From contig JANQOU010000008.1 in NCBI GenBank assembly GCA_028285585.1, positions 1 to 64,000 on the forward strand: DNA of 64,000 nt, in the 5' to 3' direction. This document shows, one piece after another, positions 1-7,315 of the stretch. This DNA comes from Acidimicrobiia bacterium. GTDB taxonomy: Bacteria; Actinomycetota; Acidimicrobiia; Spongiisociales; ZC4RG35. Both the position numbers and the translations under genes were made by a program. The notes beneath the pieces are model-generated. The model saw nothing but the letters and a program-made list of their open reading frames with translations, did no database searches and had not been told where the DNA came from. Numbering within the stretch: the stretch's first letter is position 1; each line of letters opens with the position of its first letter.

Positions 1-296
1 GCTACATGGACTACGGACGGAAACAACGCACCGCCCCACCAGCCCTGAAACGAGCCCTACTCGCCGAAACAGGCTTCACCTGCGCCGCCGACGGCTGCAA
101 CTCAAACCGCCGGCTTCAGGTCCACCACATCAGACCCTGGTCCCAAGGAGGAACCACCAACCAGAACAACCTCATCGTCCTCTGCTGGTACCACCACCAA
201 ATCATCATCCACGAACACAAAATGACCATCATCTACCACCCCGACCACAGACGAATCAGATTCAAACAAACCAACCCACGACCACCACCAGACTGA
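1..296 (+). CDS. HNH endonuclease domain protein, C-terminal part (5' end outside window)
   Basis: The reading frame is open at base 1, so the ATG at 6 need not be the start and the gene probably begins upstream of the window. The visible part is one HNH module: a Cys pair (CAADGCN, about residues 26-32), then VHHIRPWSQGG and NLIVLCWYHH, which together give the His-His / Asn / Cys-x2-His-His pattern of the beta-beta-alpha metal nuclease fold. A His- and Pro-rich tail follows. This is how the C-terminus of the multi-copy actinobacterial DUF222/13E12-type HNH proteins usually looks; that assignment cannot be confirmed without the N-terminal half. Codon use is unusually A/C-rich compared with the next genes. 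Confidence 0.75.
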   Translation, partial: YMDYGRKQRTAPPALKRALLAETGFTCAADGCNSNRRLQVHHIRPWSQGGTTNQNNLIVLCWYHHQIIIHEHKMTIIYHPDHRRIRFKQTNPRPPPD

Positions 297-371
297 CTGT
301 CTTCAGAACGCAGCTCACCCCTACCCGAGACCTCTTCAGTTAATTCGCCGTGCCCGCCCACCACGGTCACC

Positions 372-377
372 TACGTT
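372..377 (+). promoter_or_regulatory. -10 box (TACGTT) of the APH gene
   Basis: TACGTT lies 7 nt before the GTG at 385. The spacing fits a transcript that begins at or next to the start codon (leaderless). No clear -35 is visible. Confidence 0.4.
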
Positions 378-384
378 CAGTCCT

Positions 385-1263
385 GTGCATCGTGACGAAT
401 ACCAGATTGATGAGAAGCAGGCCCGACGTCTGATCATTCGGCAGATGCCGGACTGGTCTGACCTGCCCATCACCAGGGTCGCCAGCGCCGGCACGGTCAA
501 CCACATCTTTCGTCTCGGCGACGACAAGGTGATCAGGATGCCGCGTACCCCGACCAATCAACATGGGCCCGAGAATCTCGCGAGATGCCTTCCCATATTC
601 ACCGAGGAGCTGCCACTTCAGGTGCCGAAACAGATCGGACTCGGCTGGCCAAGCAACGAATACCCGTCACATTGGTCAGTGCTCTCCTGGATCACAGGAG
701 AACCTTCGACACGAGACAATCTGAACGACCTCGCGTCCTCGGCGCAAGCCCTCGGCGAGTTGGTCGGTGCAATGAGAGCAATCCCGACCGCGTCCAACGC
801 AGGAGCAAAGAACTATCGAGCCGGTCAGCTCTCGGGTGTCGACGCTGACTTTCGAGGCTGGCTGGGCAGACTCCCTCATGACATCGACAGGGACCCACTG
901 CTCCAGGTCTGGGAGTCGTGCTTGGCAACGGACGAGTGGGGAGGACCACCAACCTGGCTCCACACCGACCTCCGTGGCGACAATCTGATGAGTCACGGCG
1001 GTCAGTTGGTCGGAGTGATCGATTGGGACGATGTCTCGGTAGGTGACCCGGCCGCCGACTTGCTGGCGGCGTGGTGGTTGTTCGACGGCGAGACCCGCGA
1101 GGTATTTCGCTCCGCTGTGAAGGCTGACCGAAGGGACTGGAAGCGAGCACAGGGCTGGGCGCTCCACATGGCAGTGGCGGCACTCCCCTACTACTCCGAG
1201 AGCAATCCGGCTTTCGTCAGGCAAGCGCGACGGGCCATCGCCGAGATCTTGACTGATGAGTGA
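385..1263 (+). CDS. APH-fold phosphotransferase (aminoglycoside phosphotransferase family)
   Basis: A 292-residue protein of the APH/choline kinase fold. The N-lobe has a beta-strand pair with VNHIFRLGDDKVIRMPR, where the second strand would carry the ATP-binding Lys. The C-lobe has the catalytic loop HTDLRGDNLM (about residues 193-202; Asp is the catalytic base, Asn binds metal) followed by GVIDWDD, the second metal-binding Asp. The GTG start at 385 is preceded by a -10-like box at 7 nt. It converges on the BMC operon, with only 17 nt between the two stop codons. APH-family kinases recur in BMC loci of Actinobacteria, so a role in phosphorylating a sugar or amine substrate of the compartment is possible. 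Antibiotic resistance is not implied. Confidence 0.8.
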   Translation: MHRDEYQIDEKQARRLIIRQMPDWSDLPITRVASAGTVNHIFRLGDDKVIRMPRTPTNQHGPENLARCLPIFTEELPLQVPKQIGLGWPSNEYPSHWSVLSWITGEPSTRDNLNDLASSAQALGELVGAMRAIPTASNAGAKNYRAGQLSGVDADFRGWLGRLPHDIDRDPLLQVWESCLATDEWGGPPTWLHTDLRGDNLMSHGGQLVGVIDWDDVSVGDPAADLLAAWWLFDGETREVFRSAVKADRRDWKRAQGWALHMAVAALPYYSESNPAFVRQARRAIAEILTDE

Positions 1264-1280
1264 CTAGCCGCGGCTGGTCG

Positions 1281-1550
1281 TCACAGGGGCTGAAGCTCCC
1301 CGTCGATCGCCAACTCGTCGATCACACCGACCACCACGGCGCGGATCGCACCCCACTCCAGGCCGAGGATCTGACGGGCCGAGCTGCCCTCGTCCAGGAT
1401 CAGCACCGGCTCACCAACGCCGGCATCGACGACACCCACAGCAATCGTGTAGCCACCGCCGTCGTACTCGCAGATCAGAAGTCGGTGCCCATCCAAAACA
1501 GGAGCGTTGACCGTCGACACCACAGTGCCGACGACCTTGCCGACCTTCAC
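1281..1550 (-). CDS. BMC vertex protein, EutN/CcmL family (copy 1)
   Basis: An 89-residue single-domain protein of the EutN/CcmL (BMC-P) family, whose pentamers cap the vertices of microcompartment shells. It opens with KVGKVVGTVVSTV and has LLICEYDG, the AVGVVDAGVGEPVLI core and the GSSAR signature (about residues 55-59), ending in VVVGVIDEL. It is the last gene of the BMC operon and overlaps the preceding gene by 4 nt (ATGA), so the two are translationally coupled. It lacks the usual VAVD strand sequence (AVGV instead) and is shorter than the copy at 3869-4177, which is the most canonical of the three in this locus. Confidence 0.88.
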   Translation of the reverse strand: MKVGKVVGTVVSTVNAPVLDGHRLLICEYDGGGYTIAVGVVDAGVGEPVLILDEGSSARQILGLEWGAIRAVVVGVIDELAIDGELQPL

Positions 1551-1828
1551 TCTTCCTCCTCGACAAGGTGGACATCGTCCACGATGCCAACGACGGCATG
1601 GTCCACCGGCACGAACCGAACCGGCATCGCCTCGGCTGCCTCCCGCGAGCTGACGAAGTAGACCAACTGCTCAGGGGCCGCCTGATGGACCGCGTCGGCG
1701 GCGACCACGGTCCTGCCTGCGGGTCGACGGTGCTTGTCGAGCGGCTGGATCACGAGAAACCTCACACCGTCCAGGCCTTCGCTCTTCTCAGTCGCAACGA
1801 CACTCCCAAGGACACGCGCCAGCTGCAC
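1547..1828 (-). CDS. BMC vertex protein, EutN/CcmL family (copy 2, divergent)
   Basis: A 93-residue EutN/CcmL-type pentamer protein: QLARVLGSVVATEK at the N-terminus, FLVIQPLDKH, TVVAADAVHQA, and VVGIVDDVHLVEEEE at the end. The GSSAR motif that contributes to the pentamer pore in most relatives is degenerate (VSSREAAEA), and an acidic tail of four Glu closes the protein. It starts 1 nt after the stop of the PduT-like BMC-T gene and overlaps the next EutN gene by 4 nt. Three BMC-P genes per locus are known in several BMC classes; a specialised vertex or a mixed pentamer is inferred. Confidence 0.85.
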   Translation of the reverse strand: MQLARVLGSVVATEKSEGLDGVRFLVIQPLDKHRRPAGRTVVAADAVHQAAPEQLVYFVSSREAAEAMPVRFVPVDHAVVGIVDDVHLVEEEE

Positions 1829-1829
1829 G

Positions 1830-2414
1830 TCAGGGACCGATCCTCTGCATGAACCCCGGGTCGGCAGTCAGGTTGGCGGCCATGTCTTCGTGAAGCTGAG
1901 CGATCAAGTCGGACCTGACCACCGGGCCGTGCTCCGAAGCACGTGCCAGGGCGGCCTCCAGCGCAGCTTCCACCTCACCAACCACACCGGAGATCAGCAG
2001 ATAACCCTTGCCACCGAGACCGTCGGCGAGACGCACCGTCGGCAAGGTCACGTCAGCGGCCTTCAACCCGGCATCGGCGGCGTTGATCGTCGCCGCCACA
2101 GTGGATGTCTCCAATATGGCCAGAGACTCACCCGCCAGATCGTGCGGGCCACCGACAACGGCCTTGGCCACATCCGGGTGAATGTCAGGAAGGAACACCG
2201 AGTCGACAACCGCGTCGGCACCCCACTCGCGACCCGTGTCAAGAGCGATCTCGACACTCGCTGTGTCTCCACTGACCATCACCAGGTACTTCCCAGGGTG
2301 GACGGTCCCGGCGTAGATGGCACTGATCGGCGCGGTCTTGACCATGGCGTCGCCGCTGACGATGCCGGCACTCACCGACTCGAACTCGATCAGGCCCAGG
2401 GCGGGGTCAGACAA
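1830..2414 (-). CDS. Tandem-domain BMC shell protein, PduT-like (BMC-T)
   Basis: About 194 residues with two BMC domains in tandem: ALGLIEFESVSAG...HPGKYLVMVSGD (first) and SLAILETSTVAATINAADAGLK...GKGYLLISG (second). The arrangement, length and the tail LIAQLHEDM follow PduT, a trimeric pseudohexameric shell protein. In PduT a pore Cys in a CPGK motif holds a [4Fe-4S] cluster; here the equivalent stretch is TVHPGKY, so that Cys is His. The frame stays open upstream to 2561, but that part lies inside the aldehyde dehydrogenase gene and has no BMC homology. The TTG at 2414, overlapping the upstream stop by 8 nt, is chosen because the BMC fold begins five residues later. Confidence 0.85.
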   Translation of the reverse strand: MSDPALGLIEFESVSAGIVSGDAMVKTAPISAIYAGTVHPGKYLVMVSGDTASVEIALDTGREWGADAVVDSVFLPDIHPDVAKAVVGGPHDLAGESLAILETSTVAATINAADAGLKAADVTLPTVRLADGLGGKGYLLISGVVGEVEAALEAALARASEHGPVVRSDLIAQLHEDMAANLTADPGFMQRIGP

Positions 2415-3876
2415 TGCGAAGAGCCCCGACGACGCTGACCCGGCGGGCCCGGGAGAAATGCCGAGGACGGGAGAGGCCCTCACCGGTGGGGCTGGCGATC
2501 GAGAACGACGTGAAGCCCTCGCCGCCCTCCCCCAGGCCGCTGAAGTTGGGGCCGTTGGCAACGAAGATCGAGCAGTTCATCGCCCGCGCCATCCGGGTGA
2601 TGGTGTCGACGTTGGTCGAGTGGATCGAGGCGGTGTGGCGGAACCCGTGCTCGGACCGGACGGCGAGGTCGATGGCGTCATCGACGTTGTTCACCCTCAC
2701 CACGGGCATCACCGGCATCATCTGCTCGGTCCACACCAGGTTGTGCTCGCGGGGAACTTCGGCCACCACCAGCCTGACATCGTCGTCCACGTTGATCCCG
2801 ATCTCGGAGAGGATGCGCCCGGCGCTCTTCCCGATCAGGTCCGGGTTGACCATCCCCGGCTTGTTGGGCGGGCCCGTCTCCCGAAAGATCACCCGCTCCA
2901 GGCGCTTCAACTCGTGGTCTTTCAGCCGGTAGGCGCCGTTGGCTGTCATCGACTGGACCAGCCGATCGGCGACACTGTCGACGACGATGGTGGTCTTCTC
3001 GTCGGTGCAGATGACGTTGTTGTCGAACGAGGCGCCCCTGACGATGTCGCGGCCGGCGGCCTCGACATCCGCAGTCTGATCGACAACGGCAGGAGGGTTG
3101 CCCGGGCCGGCAGTGATCGCTTTTTTAGAGGTCTTCAGAGCCTCTTTCACCACTCCGGGACCACCAGTGACCAGCAGCACCGGGATGTCCGGGTGGTTCA
3201 TCACATCCCGTGCCGAGTCCAAGGTGGGATGGGGTATGGCGGTGACCAGGTCGGAAGGTCCTCCGGCGGCCACGATCGCCCGGTTCAGCAGTTTGACGTT
3301 CTCGACCGATACCAGGCTGGCATTGGGATGGACGTTGAAAACGACGGCGTTCCCCGCGCTGACCATCGCGATCGAGTTGTTGATGATGGTCGAAGTGGGG
3401 TTGGTGGTCGGGGTGATCGACCCGATCACTCCGTAAGGCGCGTACTCCGTGATCATCATCCCGGCGTCACCGGTCACCACTTGGGGCTCGAGGTCCTCAG
3501 GCCCCGGCGTCTTGGTGGTCACAAGGCGGTTCTTGACGACTTTGTCCTCGGCGCGTCCTATCCCGGTCTCCTCCGCGGCCATGTAGGCGAGACGCTCGCC
3601 CTCGCGGAGCATCGCCGACCTCATCGAGTCGACCAGGGTTCTCCGCGTCTCGAGGCCCATCTCCGAATAGCTGTTGAACGCCCGTCTCGCCGCGGCGACA
3701 GCGGCGTCGATGGTTGGGTGAATCCCGTCGCCAAGCTCCACTTCGGAGACAGCTAGCTCGTCGCCGGCGCGAAGCGCAGGACCGGTCCGCTCGGCGAACT
3801 CGGCAGCGGCAACCCTCCCCTTGACCCGGTCGATGATCGCCCGGACCTCCTGATCGGAGAGCTGTGACCTATCCAG
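2407..3876 (-). CDS. BMC-associated CoA-acylating aldehyde dehydrogenase with CTG start
   Basis: A 489-residue enzyme of the PduP/EutE family, which turns an aldehyde, CoA and NAD+ into acyl-CoA and NADH. The core shows [32 protein letters not shown] and the catalytic Cys in [11 protein letters not shown]. The first ATG/GTG/TTG in frame is GTG 3741, but this lacks a ribosome site. The frame continues 45 codons upstream as coherent protein with the amphipathic helix [15 protein letters not shown], a typical encapsulation peptide. CTG 3876 sits 6 nt after a perfect AGGAGG (3888-3883) and overlaps the upstream EutN stop by 8 nt, so CTG is taken as start. With DeoC upstream, acetaldehyde is the likely substrate (inference). 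Confidence 0.9.
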   Translation of the reverse strand: MDRSQLSDQEVRAIIDRVKGRVAAAEFAERTGPALRAGDELAVSEVELGDGIHPTIDAAVAAARRAFNSYSEMGLETRRTLVDSMRSAMLREGERLAYMAAEETGIGRAEDKVVKNRLVTTKTPGPEDLEPQVVTGDAGMMITEYAPYGVIGSITPTTNPTSTIINNSIAMVSAGNAVVFNVHPNASLVSVENVKLLNRAIVAAGGPSDLVTAIPHPTLDSARDVMNHPDIPVLLVTGGPGVVKEALKTSKKAITAGPGNPPAVVDQTADVEAAGRDIVRGASFDNNVICTDEKTTIVVDSVADRLVQSMTANGAYRLKDHELKRLERVIFRETGPPNKPGMVNPDLIGKSAGRILSEIGINVDDDVRLVVAEVPREHNLVWTEQMMPVMPVVRVNNVDDAIDLAVRSEHGFRHTASIHSTNVDTITRMARAMNCSIFVANGPNFSGLGEGGEGFTSFSIASPTGEGLSRPRHFSRARRVSVVGALRIV

Positions 3877-4177
3877 CCCTGGCCTCCTCGCCCTTGTGAT
3901 AGCGCACCTCGCCGGCGACGTCCCAACTGTCGACGATTGCCATGATCACGGCGTCGCACGGGCGGTCCCGTGTCATCTCAGTTTGGCGAGCCGAGCTTCC
4001 CGATGCATAGAGAACGACCTCGCCTTCGCCGGCACCGACCGCATCGACGGCCACCACATAACTGCCGGTCTCCTGGTTGCTTTCGTCAATCTGCTTGACC
4101 ACGAGGAACTTCATGCCCTCCATGAGGGCTTCCTTGCGGCTCGCAACCAGCGTCCCGGCGACCCTGCCTAGATGCAT
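3869..4177 (-). CDS. BMC vertex protein, EutN/CcmL family (copy 3, canonical)
   Basis: A 102-residue EutN/CcmL pentamer protein with all family hallmarks: [51 protein letters not shown] and AIVDSWDV. A basic/acidic tail (HKGEEARAG) extends beyond the fold. It starts at an ATG preceded by AGGAGAGACCC, a good ribosome site, 21 nt after the BMC-H gene. Its 3' end carries both the AGGAGG and the CTG start of the aldehyde dehydrogenase gene, so translation of the two is tightly linked. This is the likeliest main vertex protein of the shell. Confidence 0.93.
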   Translation of the reverse strand: MHLGRVAGTLVASRKEALMEGMKFLVVKQIDESNQETGSYVVAVDAVGAGEGEVVLYASGSSARQTEMTRDRPCDAVIMAIVDSWDVAGEVRYHKGEEARAG

Positions 4178-4198
4178 GGGTCTCTCCTGACTCCCGGA

Positions 4199-4501
4199 TC
4201 AGCCGAGATCGTCTTCGGCCTGCTCCTGACGGCCCAGCGGCAATGTGAGATCCACATTGACGTGGGGGCGTGCGATGACGTGCGTCGCGGTGACTTCGCC
4301 GACCTTCTCGGCGCCGCGGACACCTGCGTCGACGGCTGCCTTGACAGCGGCGACATCTCCCCGGACCACCGCGGTCACATAGCCGCCACCGGTCTTCTCC
4401 ATGCTCACCAGCTCGACCTTGGCTGCCTTGACCATCGCATCGGCCGCCTCGACCATCGCTGGGAAGCTGCGGGCCTCGATCATTCCCAGAGCTTCAGCCA
4501 T
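4199..4501 (-). CDS. Single-domain BMC hexamer shell protein (BMC-H)
   Basis: A 100-residue BMC-H protein, the hexameric tile that makes most of the shell facets. It begins [30 protein letters not shown], the canonical first strand and helix, and the pore region is [23 protein letters not shown], where KTGGG replaces the common KxGSG pore loop. The second half has [17 protein letters not shown] and ends in a short acidic tail. A good ribosome site (AAGGAG) lies 8 nt before the ATG. It is the only BMC-H in the window, so either it alone forms the hexamers or others lie elsewhere in the genome. Confidence 0.95.
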   Translation of the reverse strand: MAEALGMIEARSFPAMVEAADAMVKAAKVELVSMEKTGGGYVTAVVRGDVAAVKAAVDAGVRGAEKVGEVTATHVIARPHVNVDLTLPLGRQEQAEDDLG

Positions 4502-4541
4502 GAAGCTGCTCCTTTCGTTTCCTTTTCAGCATTGATAGCAC

Positions 4542-5171
4542 CTAGCCGGCCTCGCGGCCGGTCACCCCTTCGAGGGCAGACACCGCCGCCTGCCAGCCGA
4601 CTTCGATGTCGCGCTCCTCGCCACCGAGATAAACACGACCCATCGACCCGTAGCTGCGGACTTCCAAGACGTTGATCTCGGCCGCCTTCTCGGCTTCGTT
4701 CGCGGCCAGAGAGGCGTAGGCGGCAGGCTCACACTCGAGTACGTAGAGGGTCTGGCCGGGGATGATCATCTCGCCGTGACGAGTGCGGTTGATCAGCTGG
4801 GCGTGATGATCGGTGATCCTGCGGATGATCTGGGAACTGACGATCCTCGGCTTGATCCGGTCATCCTCCTCGTGCTCGATCGCCTCGAGAATCGCGGCTC
4901 CAGCGGCACGCGTCTCAGACTGGTGCTCCGAGTGGACCTCGAGGACGCCGTAATACCGCTCGATGATCTGAAGCCCGGGAGTCACCGATGTCGTCTTCAA
5001 CGCGATGTCGGTGAGACGGTTGATCTCGATCCCGGGAGCCACCTCGATCCAGAGCGAGGCGTCTCCGGCCAAAGGCAGGAACCCCTGCGCCACCGTCCCC
5101 AGGAAAGCGGCGTATTGCGGCTGGAGACTGTCCAAGAACGCATACGACCTGAGCTCAATACCTTTCGCCAT
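4542..5171 (-). CDS. Tandem-domain BMC shell trimer, stacking type (BMC-T)
   Basis: About 209 residues of a BMC-T protein of the kind seen in Haliangium ochraceum T2/T3 and similar loci: [76 protein letters not shown] in the first domain; [30 protein letters not shown] and [12 protein letters not shown] in the second. Related trimers dimerise face to face and gate a large central pore. The ATG at 5171 is chosen over 5195 because GGAGGAGACG precedes it and the family homology starts there; it overlaps deoC by 17 nt. It is the first shell gene after the two sugar-phosphate enzymes. Confidence 0.92.
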   Translation of the reverse strand: MAKGIELRSYAFLDSLQPQYAAFLGTVAQGFLPLAGDASLWIEVAPGIEINRLTDIALKTTSVTPGLQIIERYYGVLEVHSEHQSETRAAGAAILEAIEHEEDDRIKPRIVSSQIIRRITDHHAQLINRTRHGEMIIPGQTLYVLECEPAAYASLAANEAEKAAEINVLEVRSYGSMGRVYLGGEERDIEVGWQAAVSALEGVTGREAG

Positions 5172-5994
5172 CGTCTCCTCCATCGGATCCGCCAACTATC
5201 TGAACACCCGCCGAAGCGCCGATCCTGGTCGCGCCGGCGGCAATCATGTCTTCGGCGTCGTCGGCGGTTCGCACACCACCAGACGCCTTCACCCCCATGT
5301 CAGGGCCCACGGTCTCCCGCATCAAGGCGACGTCGTAGACCGTCGCCCCTCCGGGACCGAACCCGGTGGATGTCTTGACGAAGTCGGCCTTCGCCCTCTT
5401 GGCAAGCGCCGATGCGATCACCTTCTCCTCGTCGCTGAGCAGCGCCGTCTCGAGGATCACCTTGCAGACCGCTCCCACTTCGTGGGCGGCGTCGACCACC
5501 TTGGCGATGTCGTTGTAGACAACGTCGCTCTCGCCGGACTTGAGAGCACCGACGTTGATCACCATGTCGATCTCGCGTGCCCCGTCTCGAAGTGCCTTGC
5601 GCGCCTCGGTTGCCTTCACCTCCGTGGTGGTAGCGCCGAGAGGGAAGCCAATGACCGTGCAGACGGGGACACCGGTACCACGCAGGTTGGTCGCAGCTCG
5701 CTTCACCCAGGTCGGGTTGATGCACACAGAGGCGAAGCCGAACTGCTCCGCTTCGGCACAGAGCTGATCGATGTCCTCGGCAGTGGCGTCGGCTGCGAGC
5801 AGGGTGTGGTCGATGTACTTGGCCACGTCCATCGGGACGTCTGCCGCCTCCCCGTGGAAGGCGACGCGGTCGGCACCGTTTGCCACCACCTCACGCACCT
5901 TCTCCCCGCTGTTCGCCATGTCGTAGCGGGTGGAAAGAGCGTTGAGGACCTCTCTTGTGATGGCCTCGACCAGCGCTTCGCGATTCATCGTCAT
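5155..5994 (-). CDS. deoC: Deoxyribose-phosphate aldolase with encapsulation peptide
   Basis: A 279-residue class I aldolase that splits 2-deoxyribose 5-phosphate into acetaldehyde and glyceraldehyde 3-phosphate. The Schiff-base Lys is in FVKTSTGF, the second active-site Lys in [10 protein letters not shown], and YIDHTLL, CINPTWV and [10 protein letters not shown] mark the barrel. Residues 1-45 precede the catalytic fold and contain the amphipathic helix [19 protein letters not shown], a typical BMC cargo signal joined by a linker (about 20 residues). DeoC without a compartment is normally about 220-250 residues. The start ATG overlaps the rpiB stop (ATGA). A Gly/Asp-rich tail [12 protein letters not shown] ends the protein. 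Confidence 0.95.
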   Translation of the reverse strand: MTMNREALVEAITREVLNALSTRYDMANSGEKVREVVANGADRVAFHGEAADVPMDVAKYIDHTLLAADATAEDIDQLCAEAEQFGFASVCINPTWVKRAATNLRGTGVPVCTVIGFPLGATTTEVKATEARKALRDGAREIDMVINVGALKSGESDVVYNDIAKVVDAAHEVGAVCKVILETALLSDEEKVIASALAKRAKADFVKTSTGFGPGGATVYDVALMRETVGPDMGVKASGGVRTADDAEDMIAAGATRIGASAGVQIVGGSDGGDDGERY

Positions 5995-6587
5995 TCCCGG
6001 CCTGAGTATTGCCGATCCAGGTCATCGATCATGGCAACCCGACGGGCGTGGCGCCCCTCACCCCAAGGCGTGGCCAGCCATGTTTTGACGATCTGCCAAG
6101 CCAGGTTCTCGCCGACGAGCCCCGCACCAAGAGTCAGAACGTTGGCATGGTTGTGCTCGCGTGCGTTCATCGCCGTGGAGACGTCGTAACACATCGACGC
6201 CCGGACCCCTGCCACCTTGTTGGCGGCCATGGCCGACCCGATACCGGCGCCATCGATCATGATCCCCGCGGCAGCCTCACCGCCGGCCACGCTGCGAGCC
6301 ACTGCCAGGGCAAACTCGGGGTAGTCGACCGACTCGGAGGAACCGGTCCCACAGTCGACAACCTCCCACCCCTCTTCCCGGAGCCGGAAGGCGATCTTCT
6401 CCTTCAGGGCGAACCCGCCGTGGTCGGCGCCGATAGCGATCAAATCAGGCTGCGACGGCGACTGCGGAGCAGGAGCCGTCTCGACCTGAGCTTCTTCCTG
6501 AGCAGGGACGACACCGTCGACGATCTGAGAGACGAGAGCCCGCACTTCCTCTTCGGTGGGTCCTCCATTGGGGGTTTGAGAAGTCAT
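5991..6587 (-). CDS. rpiB: Ribose-5-phosphate isomerase B family protein with encapsulation peptide
   Basis: About 198 residues. The C-terminal 150 are RpiB/LacAB fold: [57 protein letters not shown] and GRHARRV. The usual catalytic Cys (LICGTGIG in E. coli) is Asp here (MIDGAGIG), while the active-site His (EHNHANVL) is kept. Residues 10-25 form an amphipathic helix ([16 protein letters not shown]) followed by a Gln/Pro/Ala linker, as in BMC cargo enzymes. The frame opens at 6632; ATG 6587 is preferred because the helix follows it directly. First gene of the BMC operon. It would interconvert aldo/keto pentose or related sugar phosphates; the true substrate is uncertain. Confidence 0.9.
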   Translation of the reverse strand: MTSQTPNGGPTEEEVRALVSQIVDGVVPAQEEAQVETAPAPQSPSQPDLIAIGADHGGFALKEKIAFRLREEGWEVVDCGTGSSESVDYPEFALAVARSVAGGEAAAGIMIDGAGIGSAMAANKVAGVRASMCYDVSTAMNAREHNHANVLTLGAGLVGENLAWQIVKTWLATPWGEGRHARRVAMIDDLDRQYSGRE

Positions 6588-6615
6588 CGGACGGGTGTCT
6601 TTGCAGGGAGCGGCC

Positions 6616-6621
6616 ATCCTA
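6616..6621 (-). promoter_or_regulatory. Candidate -10 box (TAGGAT) of the BMC operon
   Basis: On the minus strand TAGGAT lies 28 nt before the rpiB ATG at 6587, inside the short gap between the two divergent transcription units. No good -35 and no strong ribosome site are visible, so this is tentative. Confidence 0.3.
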
Positions 6622-6633
6622 GGGACGGCCACG

Positions 6634-6639
6634 TATGAT
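6634..6639 (+). promoter_or_regulatory. -10 box (TATGAT) of the HTH regulator gene
   Basis: TATGAT is one base from the consensus and lies 7 nt before ATG 6647, implying a leaderless transcript. It is less than 20 nt from the candidate BMC operon -10 on the other strand, so the two promoters overlap. Confidence 0.5.
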
Positions 6640-6646
6640 CCGGCGC

Positions 6647-7315
6647 ATGGTCGACATCGATTCTGCGTTCATGTGGGAGGCCGAGGCCCTGCGCACCTCG
6701 ACACAAGTCGGCCGCCATTCGCGACGGGCTCAGCAAGCCAAGCCGGACGACGCCGAGTGGGTCACTCTGCGTCAGGCGAACCGGCTGACCGGGATCCCTG
6801 TCGAGACCATCCGCAAGTGGGCGCGACGCAAGCACATCGACTCATACATGGACTCATCGGAGGCCGGAGAGCGACGCATGGTCTCGATCGCAGACGTCCG
6901 TTCCAGAGCCGAGCGTCTCGGCCGCGACGACTCCGCTCAAAAGGCACACCTGCCAGGCGAGGCGAAAGCTCTTGAGCCGGAGACGGAGCCCGGGACGATG
7001 CTGGTGCCAATCGACGCCTGGGACAAGATGCTGCTCCAACTGGGCAACCTGCACCAGGCCGGCCAGCAGCTTGCGGAGGCCAGAGAGCGCGCGGCCAAAG
7101 CGGAGACCGAATCCAAGTTCCTCAAAGAGCGACTGTCGGAGATGCGAGCAGAACTGTCGGCACTCAAGGACACCCCGACCGAGCCGGTGGCCGAAGAGAA
7201 GCCGGCCGCGGCACCTTCAGAGGACCAAACCGCCGCCACAAAGACACTGCGGGCCCACTCGTTCGAGATAGCCAGGCACTTCTTCTCGACCTGGAGAGCG
7301 CGGCCGAAGCGCTAG
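6647..7315 (+). CDS. Helix-turn-helix protein with coiled coil, probable BMC operon regulator
   Basis: About 222 residues. Residues 35-95 form a MerR/excisionase-like winged helix: WVTLRQANRLTGIPVETIRKWARRKHIDSY, then ERRMVSIADV, the wing. Residues 115-185 contain a long heptad-rich helix (QLGNLHQAGQQLAEARERAAKAE...KFLKERLSEMRAELSAL) that would give a coiled-coil dimer. A Pro/Ala/Glu linker and a basic C-terminus (HFFSTWRARPKR) follow. ATG 6647 is preferred to 6635 because the TATGAT box overlaps the earlier codon. It is divergent from the BMC operon with about 60 nt between starts, the usual position of a local regulator. Its stop shares the bases CTAG with the stop of the convergent lipoprotein gene. 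Confidence 0.7.
   Translation: MVDIDSAFMWEAEALRTSTQVGRHSRRAQQAKPDDAEWVTLRQANRLTGIPVETIRKWARRKHIDSYMDSSEAGERRMVSIADVRSRAERLGRDDSAQKAHLPGEAKALEPETEPGTMLVPIDAWDKMLLQLGNLHQAGQQLAEARERAAKAETESKFLKERLSEMRAELSALKDTPTEPVAEEKPAAAPSEDQTAATKTLRAHSFEIARHFFSTWRARPKR

Noticed and set aside
385-1263. Aminoglycoside resistance gene
   Set aside because: The fold is shared by many sugar, choline and homoserine kinases; nothing in the sequence or context points to antibiotics.
2317-3756. Long + strand ORF (479 codons) opposite the BMC aldehyde dehydrogenase
   Set aside because: Composition is rich in Arg, Gly, His, Asp and Val as expected for the reverse of a GC-rich gene, with no domain. The minus strand has clear catalytic motifs.
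5005-6189. Long + strand ORF (394 codons) opposite deoC and rpiB
   Set aside because: No recognisable motif; it is the antisense of two well-defined enzymes.
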